Below are positions 30,388 to 38,970 of a DNA stretch of 64,000 nucleotides, piece by piece. The DNA is from Gimesia chilikensis (GTDB lineage: Bacteria > Planctomycetota > Planctomycetia > Planctomycetales > Planctomycetaceae). The notes below the pieces were generated by a model. It was given only the letters and a program-made list of their open reading frames with translations, did no database searches and was not told the origin of the DNA. Position numbers and translations under genes: made by a program. Where the stretch lies: NCBI RefSeq assembly GCF_008329715.1, contig NZ_VTSR01000004.1, positions 172,032-236,031 on the forward strand, written 5' to 3'. The stretch's first letter is position 1, and each line of letters starts with the position of its first letter.

Positions 30388-30697
30388 TATACGTTCCAGT
30401 CTGGAGCGGTGTGGTTCCCGGGCTTAATCTGCAAATGTCGTTGTCTGTCATCTATCGTAACATCTTTCACAGAGAGATCGGCTGAATCGTCTTGGATCAA
30501 GCCTGATCCTGCTGGAAAGTATAACGCATGAAAACGGTCAGCACGATTTTTCAGAAATTTCCATGTTGCTCCAATGCAACATGCGCAGATTCATGCCAAT
30601 GTCGGTAACATGCGGTGTTCGTATTTAGCAAAGGGCTGAGTACGAGCGAGTTGTCTGTTTTACACGAAGTATCACAGTTGCTGAGGAAATGCTCTGA
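30388..30697. other. Intergenic region between divergent genes
   Basis: This spacer of about 310 bp separates the beta-lactamase-fold gene from the symporter gene and must hold both promoters. No gene, repeat or strong hairpin is seen. TGAGGA, about ten bases before the symporter ATG, is the likely ribosome-binding site. Confidence 0.3.
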
Positions 30698-32161
30698 ATG
30701 ACGTTCTGGCTTGGTATTCTGCTGACACTGTATGTCCTGCTGATGGTCGGTCTCGGCCTGTATGCCGGGGGCAGGGTACAAACAGAAGAAGATTACCTCG
30801 TCGCGGGACGGCGATTGCCGCTCTGGCTGGCATGGGGGACGCTGCTGGCAACCTGGTTCGGGGCCGCCACGGTTCTGGGGGCCAGTGAAGCGGCGCGAGC
30901 GGAGGGCGTGCAGGGGACGATACTCGATCCGTTCGCCTCGGGCCTGGCTCTGATCGTGGCAGGTCTATTCTTTGCCCGGCGGGTCTGGGAAATGAAGCTG
31001 CTGACCGTGGGGGATCTCTTCGCGCAGAAATACGGACCGAAAACGGAACTGATCTCCAGTATCGTTCAGGCCCTGGGCTACCTGCCCTGGATCGCGGCTC
31101 AGTATCTGGCGCAATCGGCCATCCTCACTCATTTTTTCGGAGTCGACTCCACGGTCGCAATTCTGATCTCCGCCTTATTTGTCACCTTCCTGACCATGAT
31201 CGGGGGAATGTGGTCGGTGACCCTGACTGATACCGTCCAGATCTGCGTGGTGCTGATCAGTCTGGTGATGCTGGGCGTCAACTTCGCAGCCTCGGTGGGT
31301 GAGGGTTCCGTGGTGGTCGGAATTGAAACGACCTGGGAGCGGACGCCACCAGAACTGCGGACCCTCCTACCTGAAGCGGGACTGCTGGCTCTGCTGGGCT
31401 GGTCCACAACCTGGATCAACGGCATCTTCGGAAATATACCCGGACAGGATCTGATGCAACGGATATTCGCCAGTCGCAGCGGGACGGTCGCCTCGCGGGC
31501 CTGCATCCTGGCGGGCTGTGTGTATATTCTGTTTGGTCTGTTGCCCGTGGGACTGGGGCTGGCTTCGCGACAACTCTGGCCCGATGAACTGCCCCAGGGC
31601 AGTGATGGTCAGGTCCTGCTGGCACTGGCTGAACTGCTGCTGTCCCCCTTGGGAATCTGCCTGCTGGTCATCACGCTGTTGGCGATTGTGGTTTCCACCT
31701 GTACCAGCGCAATGCTTTCACCGGCCGCGTTACTCTCACATAATCTGTTGCATCGCATCGACTGGTTCGATCAGCGACGCCTGCTGACCAGTCGCTTGAG
31801 CGTCGTCATTGTCGCCCTGGCCAGTCTCCCTCTGGCGCTGGTGACCGAAGAGATTCTGGAGCTGCTCGAAAGTGCTCTCGCGGTGGGACTGGTGGCGCTG
31901 CTGGTTCCCTTTGTGGCCGGCGTTTATCTCAAGCCACGTGGTGAATGGCCGGGACTGCTCTCCATCGGATGTGGGGCTCTGTTCTGGACAGCCCATCAGA
32001 TCGCAGCGTCACTACTGGTCACTGACGAGGAACAGCTCGATTCCGTGTCTGCTCTGTTGCTCTCGATCCCTCCCGAGTTAACAGGTCTGCTGGCGAGCAT
32101 ACTGGGTTATCTGGTGGGACAACGTCTGCTGCGGCATTCTCAGCCAGACTCAACTGTCTGA
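30698..32161 (+). CDS. Sodium:solute symporter family protein (SSS)
   Basis: A 487-residue integral membrane protein with about 13 helices. The start LYVLLMVGLGLYAGGRVQTEEDYLVAGRRLP is the classic SSS N-terminus, and WFGAATVLGASEAARAEG is the conserved helix-1/2 unwound region. The SSS signature region lies around FGNIPGQDLMQRIFASRSG. It should import an organic solute with sodium; the substrate cannot be told. It is transcribed alone and converges on the PQ-loop-like gene 17 bp away. Confidence 0.92.
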   Translation: MTFWLGILLTLYVLLMVGLGLYAGGRVQTEEDYLVAGRRLPLWLAWGTLLATWFGAATVLGASEAARAEGVQGTILDPFASGLALIVAGLFFARRVWEMKLLTVGDLFAQKYGPKTELISSIVQALGYLPWIAAQYLAQSAILTHFFGVDSTVAILISALFVTFLTMIGGMWSVTLTDTVQICVVLISLVMLGVNFAASVGEGSVVVGIETTWERTPPELRTLLPEAGLLALLGWSTTWINGIFGNIPGQDLMQRIFASRSGTVASRACILAGCVYILFGLLPVGLGLASRQLWPDELPQGSDGQVLLALAELLLSPLGICLLVITLLAIVVSTCTSAMLSPAALLSHNLLHRIDWFDQRRLLTSRLSVVIVALASLPLALVTEEILELLESALAVGLVALLVPFVAGVYLKPRGEWPGLLSIGCGALFWTAHQIAASLLVTDEEQLDSVSALLLSIPPELTGLLASILGYLVGQRLLRHSQPDSTV

Positions 32162-32178
32162 TTGAGCTGCTGTGGTCA

Positions 32179-32778
32179 TTAACGCGTCTGCTCCGCCACG
32201 ACCACGCGACGGCGATAGGAGATGAGCGTGCATAAAAACAGACAGACCACACAGATTGAAAGGGGGAACAGCATCGTCGTCAGCGAATAGGATTCCAGGG
32301 CCAGGAGTGCGAAGGTGTTCCTGAGGAAAAACATAAAAATGAACAGCAGACTTTCTTCGTAGGGATGATCATAGGCTTTGCGGATCGTAGGACCGAAACC
32401 CAGCAGGTCGATTGTGGTCAGCAGTATCACCGCCCACATGGGATTCGATGTGAAATACCAGCAGGGAATCGAGAGCAGCGCCGCACTGAAAAACAGTCGG
32501 TCGAGGCGAGTAATCGAAATGTCTCCCCGTTTGACGTAGGACAGAAATGCGATGTAGACGGTGATTACTCCCGAGACGCCGATAGGCCAGGCACCGGTTC
32601 CTCCGTCCGCATCTAGCTGGGCGAAGAACACAATCAGCGTGGTCATTCCCCAGATTAACCAGGAAAACAGATGTGGCTTCGTTCTCCCTTGGAGAATACC
32701 ACGAATATAGGGGATGAACGCCATGAAGGTGATGATGATTGCCAGCCCGCTGAAGATCAGTTTAAGACGGGGATCCAT
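32179..32778 (-). CDS. Six-to-seven-helix membrane protein, PQ-loop/MtN3-like
   Basis: A 199-residue membrane protein. Two similar units can be seen: IPYIRGILQGRTKPHLFSWL in the first half, and LGFGPTIRKAYDHPYEES in the second. Each is a short Pro-containing turn followed by a basic stretch, as in PQ-loop/SWEET proteins, with about three helices per unit. SWEET-like sugar transport is possible but not proved. The gene is monocistronic with a 241 bp spacer to the divergent NHL gene. Confidence 0.75.
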   Translation of the reverse strand: MDPRLKLIFSGLAIIITFMAFIPYIRGILQGRTKPHLFSWLIWGMTTLIVFFAQLDADGGTGAWPIGVSGVITVYIAFLSYVKRGDISITRLDRLFFSAALLSIPCWYFTSNPMWAVILLTTIDLLGFGPTIRKAYDHPYEESLLFIFMFFLRNTFALLALESYSLTTMLFPLSICVVCLFLCTLISYRRRVVVAEQTR

Positions 32779-33019
32779 TGTATAACCTGATGTTGGGACA
32801 GATGACTTTAATAACGCAAATCAGGTGGTGGGCGATAGCGGAACACCGACGTGCTATTCCGAGAAGTTTATCTTTAAATGGTTGACCTGATGGTGTCAAT
32901 GGAGTGCTGAAGCGATCAGTTGAAAAGACTCGACACCGCCGGGAAAGAGGCGTACACTGACGCTATCATCAACTGGTTTCTATCTGTCTTTTATCTGAAA
33001 CGGCCCTGGAGTGCTCCGC

Positions 33020-33937
33020 ATGAAACTGCCTCAATTATTTACTCTATTCTGCCTTTCAATACTCTGCTTGATGTCGACGATGAAAGACTCACTTGCGGCT
33101 GACCCGGTGATCTTCGTTCCAGCCGCCGACAATGGCATTCAGCTTCCGGAAGGACTGACTCTCGGCCCCTGTTCGGCAGTTGACTTCGACAGTGAGGGGC
33201 GGATGTATCTGTTTCATCGCGGCAAGCAGCCCATCCTCTGTTTTGATCGTGAAGGCCGATTCCTCCGTTCGTGGGGAGATAAACTGATCGGTCAGGCACA
33301 CGGACTCCGCGTCGATCAGCACGATCATATCTGGGTCACCGATATCGGAAATCACATGGTTTACCAGTTCGATTCCACAGGGAAAATTTTGCTGGCCATC
33401 GGTCAGCCTGGCAAACCGGGGACCGGCGAGAACCAGTTTAATAAACCAACCGATATCGCCTTCGGGCGTCACGATGAAATCTATATCTCCGATGGCTATG
33501 GGAACAGCCGGGTCATGAAGTTCGCCGCGAATGGAAAATACCTGGGACAGTGGGGCGAGCCGGGAAAAGGACCAGGGCAGTTCAATCTCCCCCATTCGAT
33601 TATCCTCGATCGCCAGGGACGCATTCTGGTCGGAGACCGCGAAAATGATCGCGTGCAGGCCTTTAATTCGGAAGGCAAGCTGCTGGGGATCTGGACCGGC
33701 TTCGCTCCCTACGGTATGGAATTTGATGCTCAGGGGAACCTGTTCGTTGCTGATGGGCGTGCCAACAAAGTGTTGTTGTTGAATTCCAGCGGGAAAGTCG
33801 CTCAGAGCTGGGGTCGCAAAGGGGCCGGACCGGGCGAATTCAATCTGCCTCACATGCTGACCGCGGACACCGCCGGAAATCTGTTCATCGCAGAAATCGG
33901 CGGTAAACGTCTGCAGAAACTCCTGCGGGAAAAATAA
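33020..33937 (+). CDS. Secreted NHL-repeat beta-propeller protein
   Basis: A 305-residue protein from the ATG at 33020, with GGAG eight bases upstream (a GTG at 33011 is also in frame). A signal peptide ends near SLAADP. At least five NHL repeats follow, e.g. GLRVDQHDHIWVTDIGNHMVYQFD, split here by their cores HIWVTD, EIYISDGYGNSRV, ILVGDRENDRVQ and LFVADGRANKV. This six-bladed propeller probably binds a ligand or another protein; some relatives are lactonases or amidating lyases, and no catalytic set can be assigned. Confidence 0.88.
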   Translation: MKLPQLFTLFCLSILCLMSTMKDSLAADPVIFVPAADNGIQLPEGLTLGPCSAVDFDSEGRMYLFHRGKQPILCFDREGRFLRSWGDKLIGQAHGLRVDQHDHIWVTDIGNHMVYQFDSTGKILLAIGQPGKPGTGENQFNKPTDIAFGRHDEIYISDGYGNSRVMKFAANGKYLGQWGEPGKGPGQFNLPHSIILDRQGRILVGDRENDRVQAFNSEGKLLGIWTGFAPYGMEFDAQGNLFVADGRANKVLLLNSSGKVAQSWGRKGAGPGEFNLPHMLTADTAGNLFIAEIGGKRLQKLLREK

Positions 33938-33941
33938 AACG

Positions 33942-33985
33942 GCCACCGAACCCGTGAGATACCAATCTTTGGATAATTCGGTGGC
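33942..33985 (+). other. Hairpin after the NHL gene, possible transcription end
   Basis: GCCACCGAA (33942-33950) pairs perfectly with TTCGGTGGC (33977-33985) across a 26-base loop, starting 4 bp after the NHL stop codon. There is no T-tract, so it is not a standard intrinsic terminator. It may stabilise the mRNA end. Confidence 0.45.
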
Positions 33986-34124
33986 GCAATGTATGAGCGA
34001 CACAGGAAATATACCTGGGCTCTAATCTCAATCAGATGGCAGCATTTTTCTTAAGGAAAAATGAACTTAGTGTTTACTGATCTGGGTAGTATAAGGGGGA
34101 AATATCAGCTCTTTGATAATGAAA

Positions 34125-34652
34125 TTAGAGACTGCAACATTTCAAAATACAAGAACCTGCACAACCGGCCCAGCACCAGTAATCGGAACCGCATGTAATA
34201 CAGCCAGGGGCGCATTTTCTAAGACAGCTCCAGTTACATTTTGGTTTGAATGCGGCCTCTAATGCGTAATCATTTTCCAGCGATACTTCACACGTAGAAA
34301 GATTTGTGATGTTCTCGCACTTAACAACAAGAATCGCTGAAAAGTATTCAACGTCCTTAACCGACACTGTGATTCGAGTTTTAACTGAGACTTCAGGAGG
34401 AATCGGGTCAAATTCTTTGATTTCCCAGCAGAGTTTGACGGGGATACCGAGATAAGGCAGTGTGACACAACCTCGCTTTCCATCTGCTGTCCCCGTTGCG
34501 ATGACAGGTTGAGATCCAACTATCCAAAGTTTCTGTGTCGAAAAATCTGTAGGCGTTTTTTCTTGAGCAACCGATTTCAGATTGTTAAGACTATCCAGAT
34601 CGAGTTGGGTGATAAAGGTGTTCTCAGTTCCGCTGTTACATCCACAAGACAT
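34125..34652 (-). CDS. Cysteine-rich protein of unknown function (possible bacteriocin-like or RiPP-like product)
   Basis: A 175-residue protein with AGGAG seven bases before the ATG. It opens with MSCGC and has a beta-rich middle. The last 37 residues contain ten cysteines (139, 143, 147, 151, 154, 160, 164, 168, 172, 173) at mostly four-residue spacing, so they would line one face of a helix or form dense disulfides. There is no evident signal peptide. The architecture, a long leader-like part plus a compact Cys-rich tail, recalls halocin C8-type and other bacteriocin precursors, but no maturation or transport gene lies nearby. A metal-binding role is the alternative. It sits alone in an AT-rich stretch, which hints at acquisition. 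Confidence 0.72.
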   Translation of the reverse strand: MSCGCNSGTENTFITQLDLDSLNNLKSVAQEKTPTDFSTQKLWIVGSQPVIATGTADGKRGCVTLPYLGIPVKLCWEIKEFDPIPPEVSVKTRITVSVKDVEYFSAILVVKCENITNLSTCEVSLENDYALEAAFKPKCNWSCLRKCAPGCITCGSDYWCWAGCAGSCILKCCSL

Positions 34653-35139
34653 ATTCAGGTCTCCTTTTTGTAATGAGAAAACAACTTGTCTGCAAAATAA
34701 CAGACATTTATTTCTGTCATGTTATCTCTGCGACTAACTGACTCTGGTTACTGTCGATTTAAATAAATTGACTTTAAGATTGAGGTGTGGCTTTCAGTTA
34801 CCACTGGTTTCATGAGCAAAAGATGAAAACGAGAAGTAAGAGAAAAGCACATTTCAGCAGAAACCAGTCGAACTGTTTATCAGTTTGAATTGGGTTGCTA
34901 ACTCTAAACCGTATTTCTTCTTCGTGGGATGTCACGAATTCAAAAGAAATATCTGCTTTTTCTAAATAATGTCTTATTAAATAGGTGAGATTTACTTGCT
35001 ATACCGCAATGAGATATTGATGTGGCCTCTCACGGGACATGAGGGGCATTAGAAGTGATTCGAGTTGTGTGTGGGGGATATGGATGGATAGAATTATGAC
35101 TGCCGACTCGATTAGTCGAAAAGTCTGAATCAAGCCGGT
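34653..35139. other. AT-rich intergenic region
   Basis: About 490 bp with no recognisable gene, noticeably richer in A and T than the flanking genes. It lies upstream of the Cys-rich gene and downstream of the DUF1501 gene. Only very short open frames occur. The sequence just upstream of 34652 carries the AGGAG site of the Cys-rich gene. Confidence 0.3.
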
Positions 35140-36543
35140 TTACCCGAACAGTTCCATGATCGGCTTCCCTGTGGTCAGGGTACGTAACAATCCCGTCGGG
35201 TCCTGCGGGTTGTTAATCGGGATGTCCAGGGCGTGGTAGATCGTCGCCGCGAGTTCCTCGGGGCGGACCGGCTTGTGGGTGGGATATTCACCGTACTTGT
35301 TTGTCTTTCCATAGACGTTGCCTCCTTTGATGCCTGCCCCCGCCAGGATTGAGGAGAAGCACTTCGGCCAGTGCTGGCGTCCCGGGGGATCCTGTTTCAG
35401 AACATAGGGTGTACGGCCGAACTCGCCGGTGACGACGACCAGCGTGTTATCCAGCATGCCCCGTTCCTTGAGGTCCGTGAGTAACGCGGCCAGCGCCTGG
35501 TCCAGTCGGGGCAGACAGAAGCCCATGCCGTAGGAACCGTTACCGAACGCATTCCCCATGCCCATGTTTCCGCCATGCATATCCCAGCTGCTGCTGGGCG
35601 GTCCCTGCTTGTCATGGTCGGCTTGACCGGCCCAGCCGTTAACGGTGACGAACCGGACTCCCGATTCCACCATTCGACGGGCCAGCAGCAGGTTCTGCCC
35701 CAGGGGATGCATGCCGTACTGCTCGCGGACCTTGTCCGGTTCCTCATGCATGTTAAACGCACGTCGGCCCTCAGCCCGCGTTAAGGCATCATAAGTCTTT
35801 TCTCGCAGGTCCGACCAGTCTTTGACTTTCTGATCTTTATCGAGTCGCTTCGATTCCAGTCCACGGAGCAGTGTCTTCCGCTCCTCAAACCGCTGCTCGT
35901 CATACGGATTATAAATTTCGGGCGGCTTGAAGTCTTTCATCGCCGGATGATTGTTCGCCGAACCGACGAACACCGGGGCATAAGCCGAACCCAGGTAACC
36001 ACCGATGCCGATGTTCGGCGCACAGAAAACAGGTGGTCCCACGCATTTGATGAGCCATGCATTAGAAACGAAGTTCCGTTTACTCGGCTTGAACTTGGCG
36101 ACGAAGGAACCGAGGTAAGGCTGCTCGTTCGCCGCTCCTTGCTGCACCCGTTTATCCGACTGCCCACTGAGCAGGTTGTGCATCGCGTCAAAATGATTGC
36201 TGATCGCGCCCGGATGCGACATGGAGTTAATCAGCGTGAACTGGTCGGTCACTTTGGCCAGCTCGGTGTGCATCTCGTTGATCCGCATGCCCGGCACTTT
36301 GGTTTCGATGGGCATATAAGGCCCGCGATAATCGAGGGGGGCCTCCGGCTTCATATCCCAGGTATCGATGTGGCTCGGTCCGCCACACAGCAGGATGAAG
36401 ATACACGACTTCTCTGCCGCGACCGCTTTCCCCGCGGCGTCCAGTTTGTCGCTCCCCATCACCACGCCCGGCATACCGAGACTCAGTGTTCCCAGGCCAC
36501 TCGCAATCAGGGCCTGCCGACGATTCATCTGGAATTCATCCAT
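35140..36543 (-). CDS. DUF1501 domain-containing protein with Tat signal
   Basis: A 467-residue protein starting at the ATG at 36543, with GAGG six bases upstream; an ATG at 36555 and a TTG at 36558 are also in frame. MNRRQALIASGLGTLSLGMPG is a twin-arginine signal. SCIFILLCGGPSHIDTWDMKPEAP is the DUF1501 start, and the fold is that of alkaline-phosphatase/sulfatase-like proteins. GEFGRTPYVL and RQHWPKCFSSILAGAGIKGG are conserved planctomycete blocks. These genes are usually preceded by a DUF1549/DUF1553 cytochrome-type gene; none is present here. Function is not established. Confidence 0.92.
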   Translation of the reverse strand: MDEFQMNRRQALIASGLGTLSLGMPGVVMGSDKLDAAGKAVAAEKSCIFILLCGGPSHIDTWDMKPEAPLDYRGPYMPIETKVPGMRINEMHTELAKVTDQFTLINSMSHPGAISNHFDAMHNLLSGQSDKRVQQGAANEQPYLGSFVAKFKPSKRNFVSNAWLIKCVGPPVFCAPNIGIGGYLGSAYAPVFVGSANNHPAMKDFKPPEIYNPYDEQRFEERKTLLRGLESKRLDKDQKVKDWSDLREKTYDALTRAEGRRAFNMHEEPDKVREQYGMHPLGQNLLLARRMVESGVRFVTVNGWAGQADHDKQGPPSSSWDMHGGNMGMGNAFGNGSYGMGFCLPRLDQALAALLTDLKERGMLDNTLVVVTGEFGRTPYVLKQDPPGRQHWPKCFSSILAGAGIKGGNVYGKTNKYGEYPTHKPVRPEELAATIYHALDIPINNPQDPTGLLRTLTTGKPIMELFG

Positions 36544-36635
36544 ACTCAGCCTCATCAAATAAAATATAAGCCGGGTTTGATGTGTGGATTATACCAGTTT
36601 GACGCGCGTTGCAACACAAATCTCCGGGAAATCCG

Positions 36636-37055
36636 TTAAGTCGGGGCCTGACAACTGGTAAACGATTCGCTGCCCGACGGAGCGATACTGTCGGCGTGAT
36701 CCACAATCTGCCGCAGGCGTTCTTCGGGACCGGGCGAATTATTCCAGATCTCAAAAGCCACGTTCAAAGCAGTCTGCATGCGGGGCTGGTCAGCATATTG
36801 ATTGACGAGTCGGTTGAATCCATCCGCTTCATACTGGATGAGTTCCAGTTCCTGTTGCGCATGGGCGAATTCCACGCTGTTTCTGGTTTCGTCAATAAAT
36901 TCCCGGATCACCTGTTCCATAACGGGCTGCATGCCCGGAATTGCTTCCAGCAGATAATGGTTTCTGCATCCCGGGATGTCGCCGCCTGTTTTGTTTAGCC
37001 TGACCCGTACCTGACGTGCTTCGCTTTCCAGAAAATCGTTTTTATTCTGAATCAT
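36636..37055 (-). CDS. Small helical protein of unknown function, partner of the transglutaminase-like gene
   Basis: A 139-residue, mainly helical protein. AGGAG lies six bases before its ATG. Its first 14 bases overlap the end of the 547-residue gene, so translation is probably coupled and the two products are expected to work together. Blocks such as IREFIDETRNSVEFAHAQQELELI suggest a helical bundle. No signal peptide or membrane segment is seen, and no family is recognised. Confidence 0.75.
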   Translation of the reverse strand: MIQNKNDFLESEARQVRVRLNKTGGDIPGCRNHYLLEAIPGMQPVMEQVIREFIDETRNSVEFAHAQQELELIQYEADGFNRLVNQYADQPRMQTALNVAFEIWNNSPGPEERLRQIVDHADSIAPSGSESFTSCQAPT

Positions 37056-38685
37056 GAGTGCTCCTGCTTTCGGAAGAGAGGAAAAGTTTCTGAGAGATCC
37101 GCTGCAAAATATCCTGAAGTCGTTCCGACTGAAATTCGGCAGCGGTTAACGTTTGAAAAGCCCGACGTGACGAAGGGGTTATGTAGTGTTGCTGATTGCG
37201 GAGGATCTCCGTCGCCCGTGAAATCTGGATTGTCTGCCCCGGACAGATGCGGGATAACGCTTCGGGTATCGCTTCGGAACGCAGGGTGACCGCATTCACA
37301 TGCGAAACCAGTTCCACGCCCACGCGGAATTCCGGCTGATACAGTTCCAGCACCGGATGTAACAAGCTGCGTTCGTTGCTGAGCGATGCTGTGTTGAACA
37401 GAAACCCATGCAGGCGGGCGATCAATTCCTCCAGAAGTTCCTTTAACGACTGCGCCAGCATCTCCCGGCGTAAGGACTCTGAACCTTCAGAAACAGCAAA
37501 CGCCAGCAGTCCGACCAGTTCTTTTCCACTGTCCAGCAGAAGAAACCAGCTCAGCAATGCCTGCATGCGACTCCTTAGAGAATCGGAACAGTATCCGAGG
37601 GACAGTGATTCCAGCAACCGGGGATCGACGACCGGAGCTGCGCTGCCCCGCATCTGGGCAGCGATATTCGCTTTCTCTTCACGGGGGAGATTCCAGGCAT
37701 CGCTGAGTAGATACTCTGGCAGATTCGATTCGGCCAGGAAGACCAGAACATCACCCACATCGAGTTGATCGGTTTCGCAGAGAGTCTGCAACTCCCCGAG
37801 AAAGTCGGTGATCGGCTTCTGTCGCCACAACTGCTGACTGCATTTGAGATCGGCTTCGACACGAAAATCGGCATCAAATACCTGCTCAGGTTGGAAGAGG
37901 CTCTGTTCATGGATCTCGGAGAACAGCCGCTGGTTCCGGTAATTGCCCGTGACTTTCGCGTGAGGATCGATCAGCGTCCAACGCTTGGCACTGGTCTGCA
38001 TCAGAATCCCCATATGAAACATCGGCGGTCGGAGTCGATCGATGCCAGGACGAGCCGTCATGAATTCCAGAAACGTTTTCAGTTCGGGTTTGAGTATCAC
38101 TTGCTGTCGATCTGCCCGTCTGAGAATCCCGCGGGCCACCCGCGCATCATGGCGGATCGCGATTTCAGAACCGGAGATCAGAGGCGTCGCTCCCAGTACA
38201 GGGGCTCCCGCCAGTCGGGCGAAAGCGAGCAGGATCAACGCACGACCCAGGCAGTTCGGATTCCCATGTTTGTGGAACTGGCGAGGAAAGATCCGGTTAC
38301 AAGACTGGTTCGTCAGATCATCACAGACATGCTTTACCAGTTCGTCTTGCGTTCGCACCGGTTTCGTCCGGGTTAATAACTGGTGAAAGAGTTCCTCACA
38401 GATGTCTTTTCGATGAGAGTCAGAACCGTCTGCATAGTCTACAGCCAGTGCTTTCAGTTGATGATCCAGTCCTTCCATCGCAGACTGGATGGCCTGTTCG
38501 CCGAGTTGTGTGAGCGTCGATGTCAGCGGGAGTGATGTTGTTTTATGTGCAATGAAGCCTGTGCGTTTTTGGCAGAACGAGAGGATGCGTTCCAGGTCGG
38601 GATGCAACACTTCTCGTTGGTCGGGGCGCTGCCGCGCTATTGATATCTCTAAAGAGCAGGGGAGCCTCTGATTGACTGTAGTCAT
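37042..38685 (-). CDS. Transglutaminase-like protein of unknown function
   Basis: A 547-residue cytosolic protein with GGAGAGGGA before its ATG. The region 140-245 fits a transglutaminase-like fold: Cys145 in NPNCLGRALILLAFARLAGAP, split here as NCLGRALILLAFARL, then His224 in FHMGILM and Asp240 in WTLIDPH. These would be the Cys-His-Asp triad. The C-terminal half is helical and has no recognised domain. The reaction is unknown; it could hydrolyse or cross-link amides, or the fold may only bind. It is the first of a two-gene unit with the 139-residue protein. No close family is recognised. Confidence 0.78.
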   Translation of the reverse strand: MTTVNQRLPCSLEISIARQRPDQREVLHPDLERILSFCQKRTGFIAHKTTSLPLTSTLTQLGEQAIQSAMEGLDHQLKALAVDYADGSDSHRKDICEELFHQLLTRTKPVRTQDELVKHVCDDLTNQSCNRIFPRQFHKHGNPNCLGRALILLAFARLAGAPVLGATPLISGSEIAIRHDARVARGILRRADRQQVILKPELKTFLEFMTARPGIDRLRPPMFHMGILMQTSAKRWTLIDPHAKVTGNYRNQRLFSEIHEQSLFQPEQVFDADFRVEADLKCSQQLWRQKPITDFLGELQTLCETDQLDVGDVLVFLAESNLPEYLLSDAWNLPREEKANIAAQMRGSAAPVVDPRLLESLSLGYCSDSLRSRMQALLSWFLLLDSGKELVGLLAFAVSEGSESLRREMLAQSLKELLEELIARLHGFLFNTASLSNERSLLHPVLELYQPEFRVGVELVSHVNAVTLRSEAIPEALSRICPGQTIQISRATEILRNQQHYITPSSRRAFQTLTAAEFQSERLQDILQRISQKLFLSSESRSTHDSE

Positions 38686-38970
38686 TCCCTCTCCATTCGT
38701 AAGGCCCGCTCCTGAAAATGTTCGTGTCCCCTATTAATATCGCAATTCCCCGCGGGGTCAAGCACGGATTTCCACCGCGAAGATTTCGGCCCGTCGGAGA
38801 TCGTCCAGAGAGAAGTCTCACAAAATTCAGATTTCATGACCCACCTCAGAATTTTCTATAACTGTTCAAATAAATATGTTACAATGCAGTCTCTTTAACA
38901 GCGAACCTGTCTTTTTATCCCCAGTTCTGGGGCTTTATCTTTCTTCATTTCTTGATGAGAGGAGGCTGTT

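Noticed and set aside
33089..34003. Open frame of 304 codons on the minus strand
   Set aside because: Antisense of the NHL-repeat gene; no signal, domain or ribosome-binding site.
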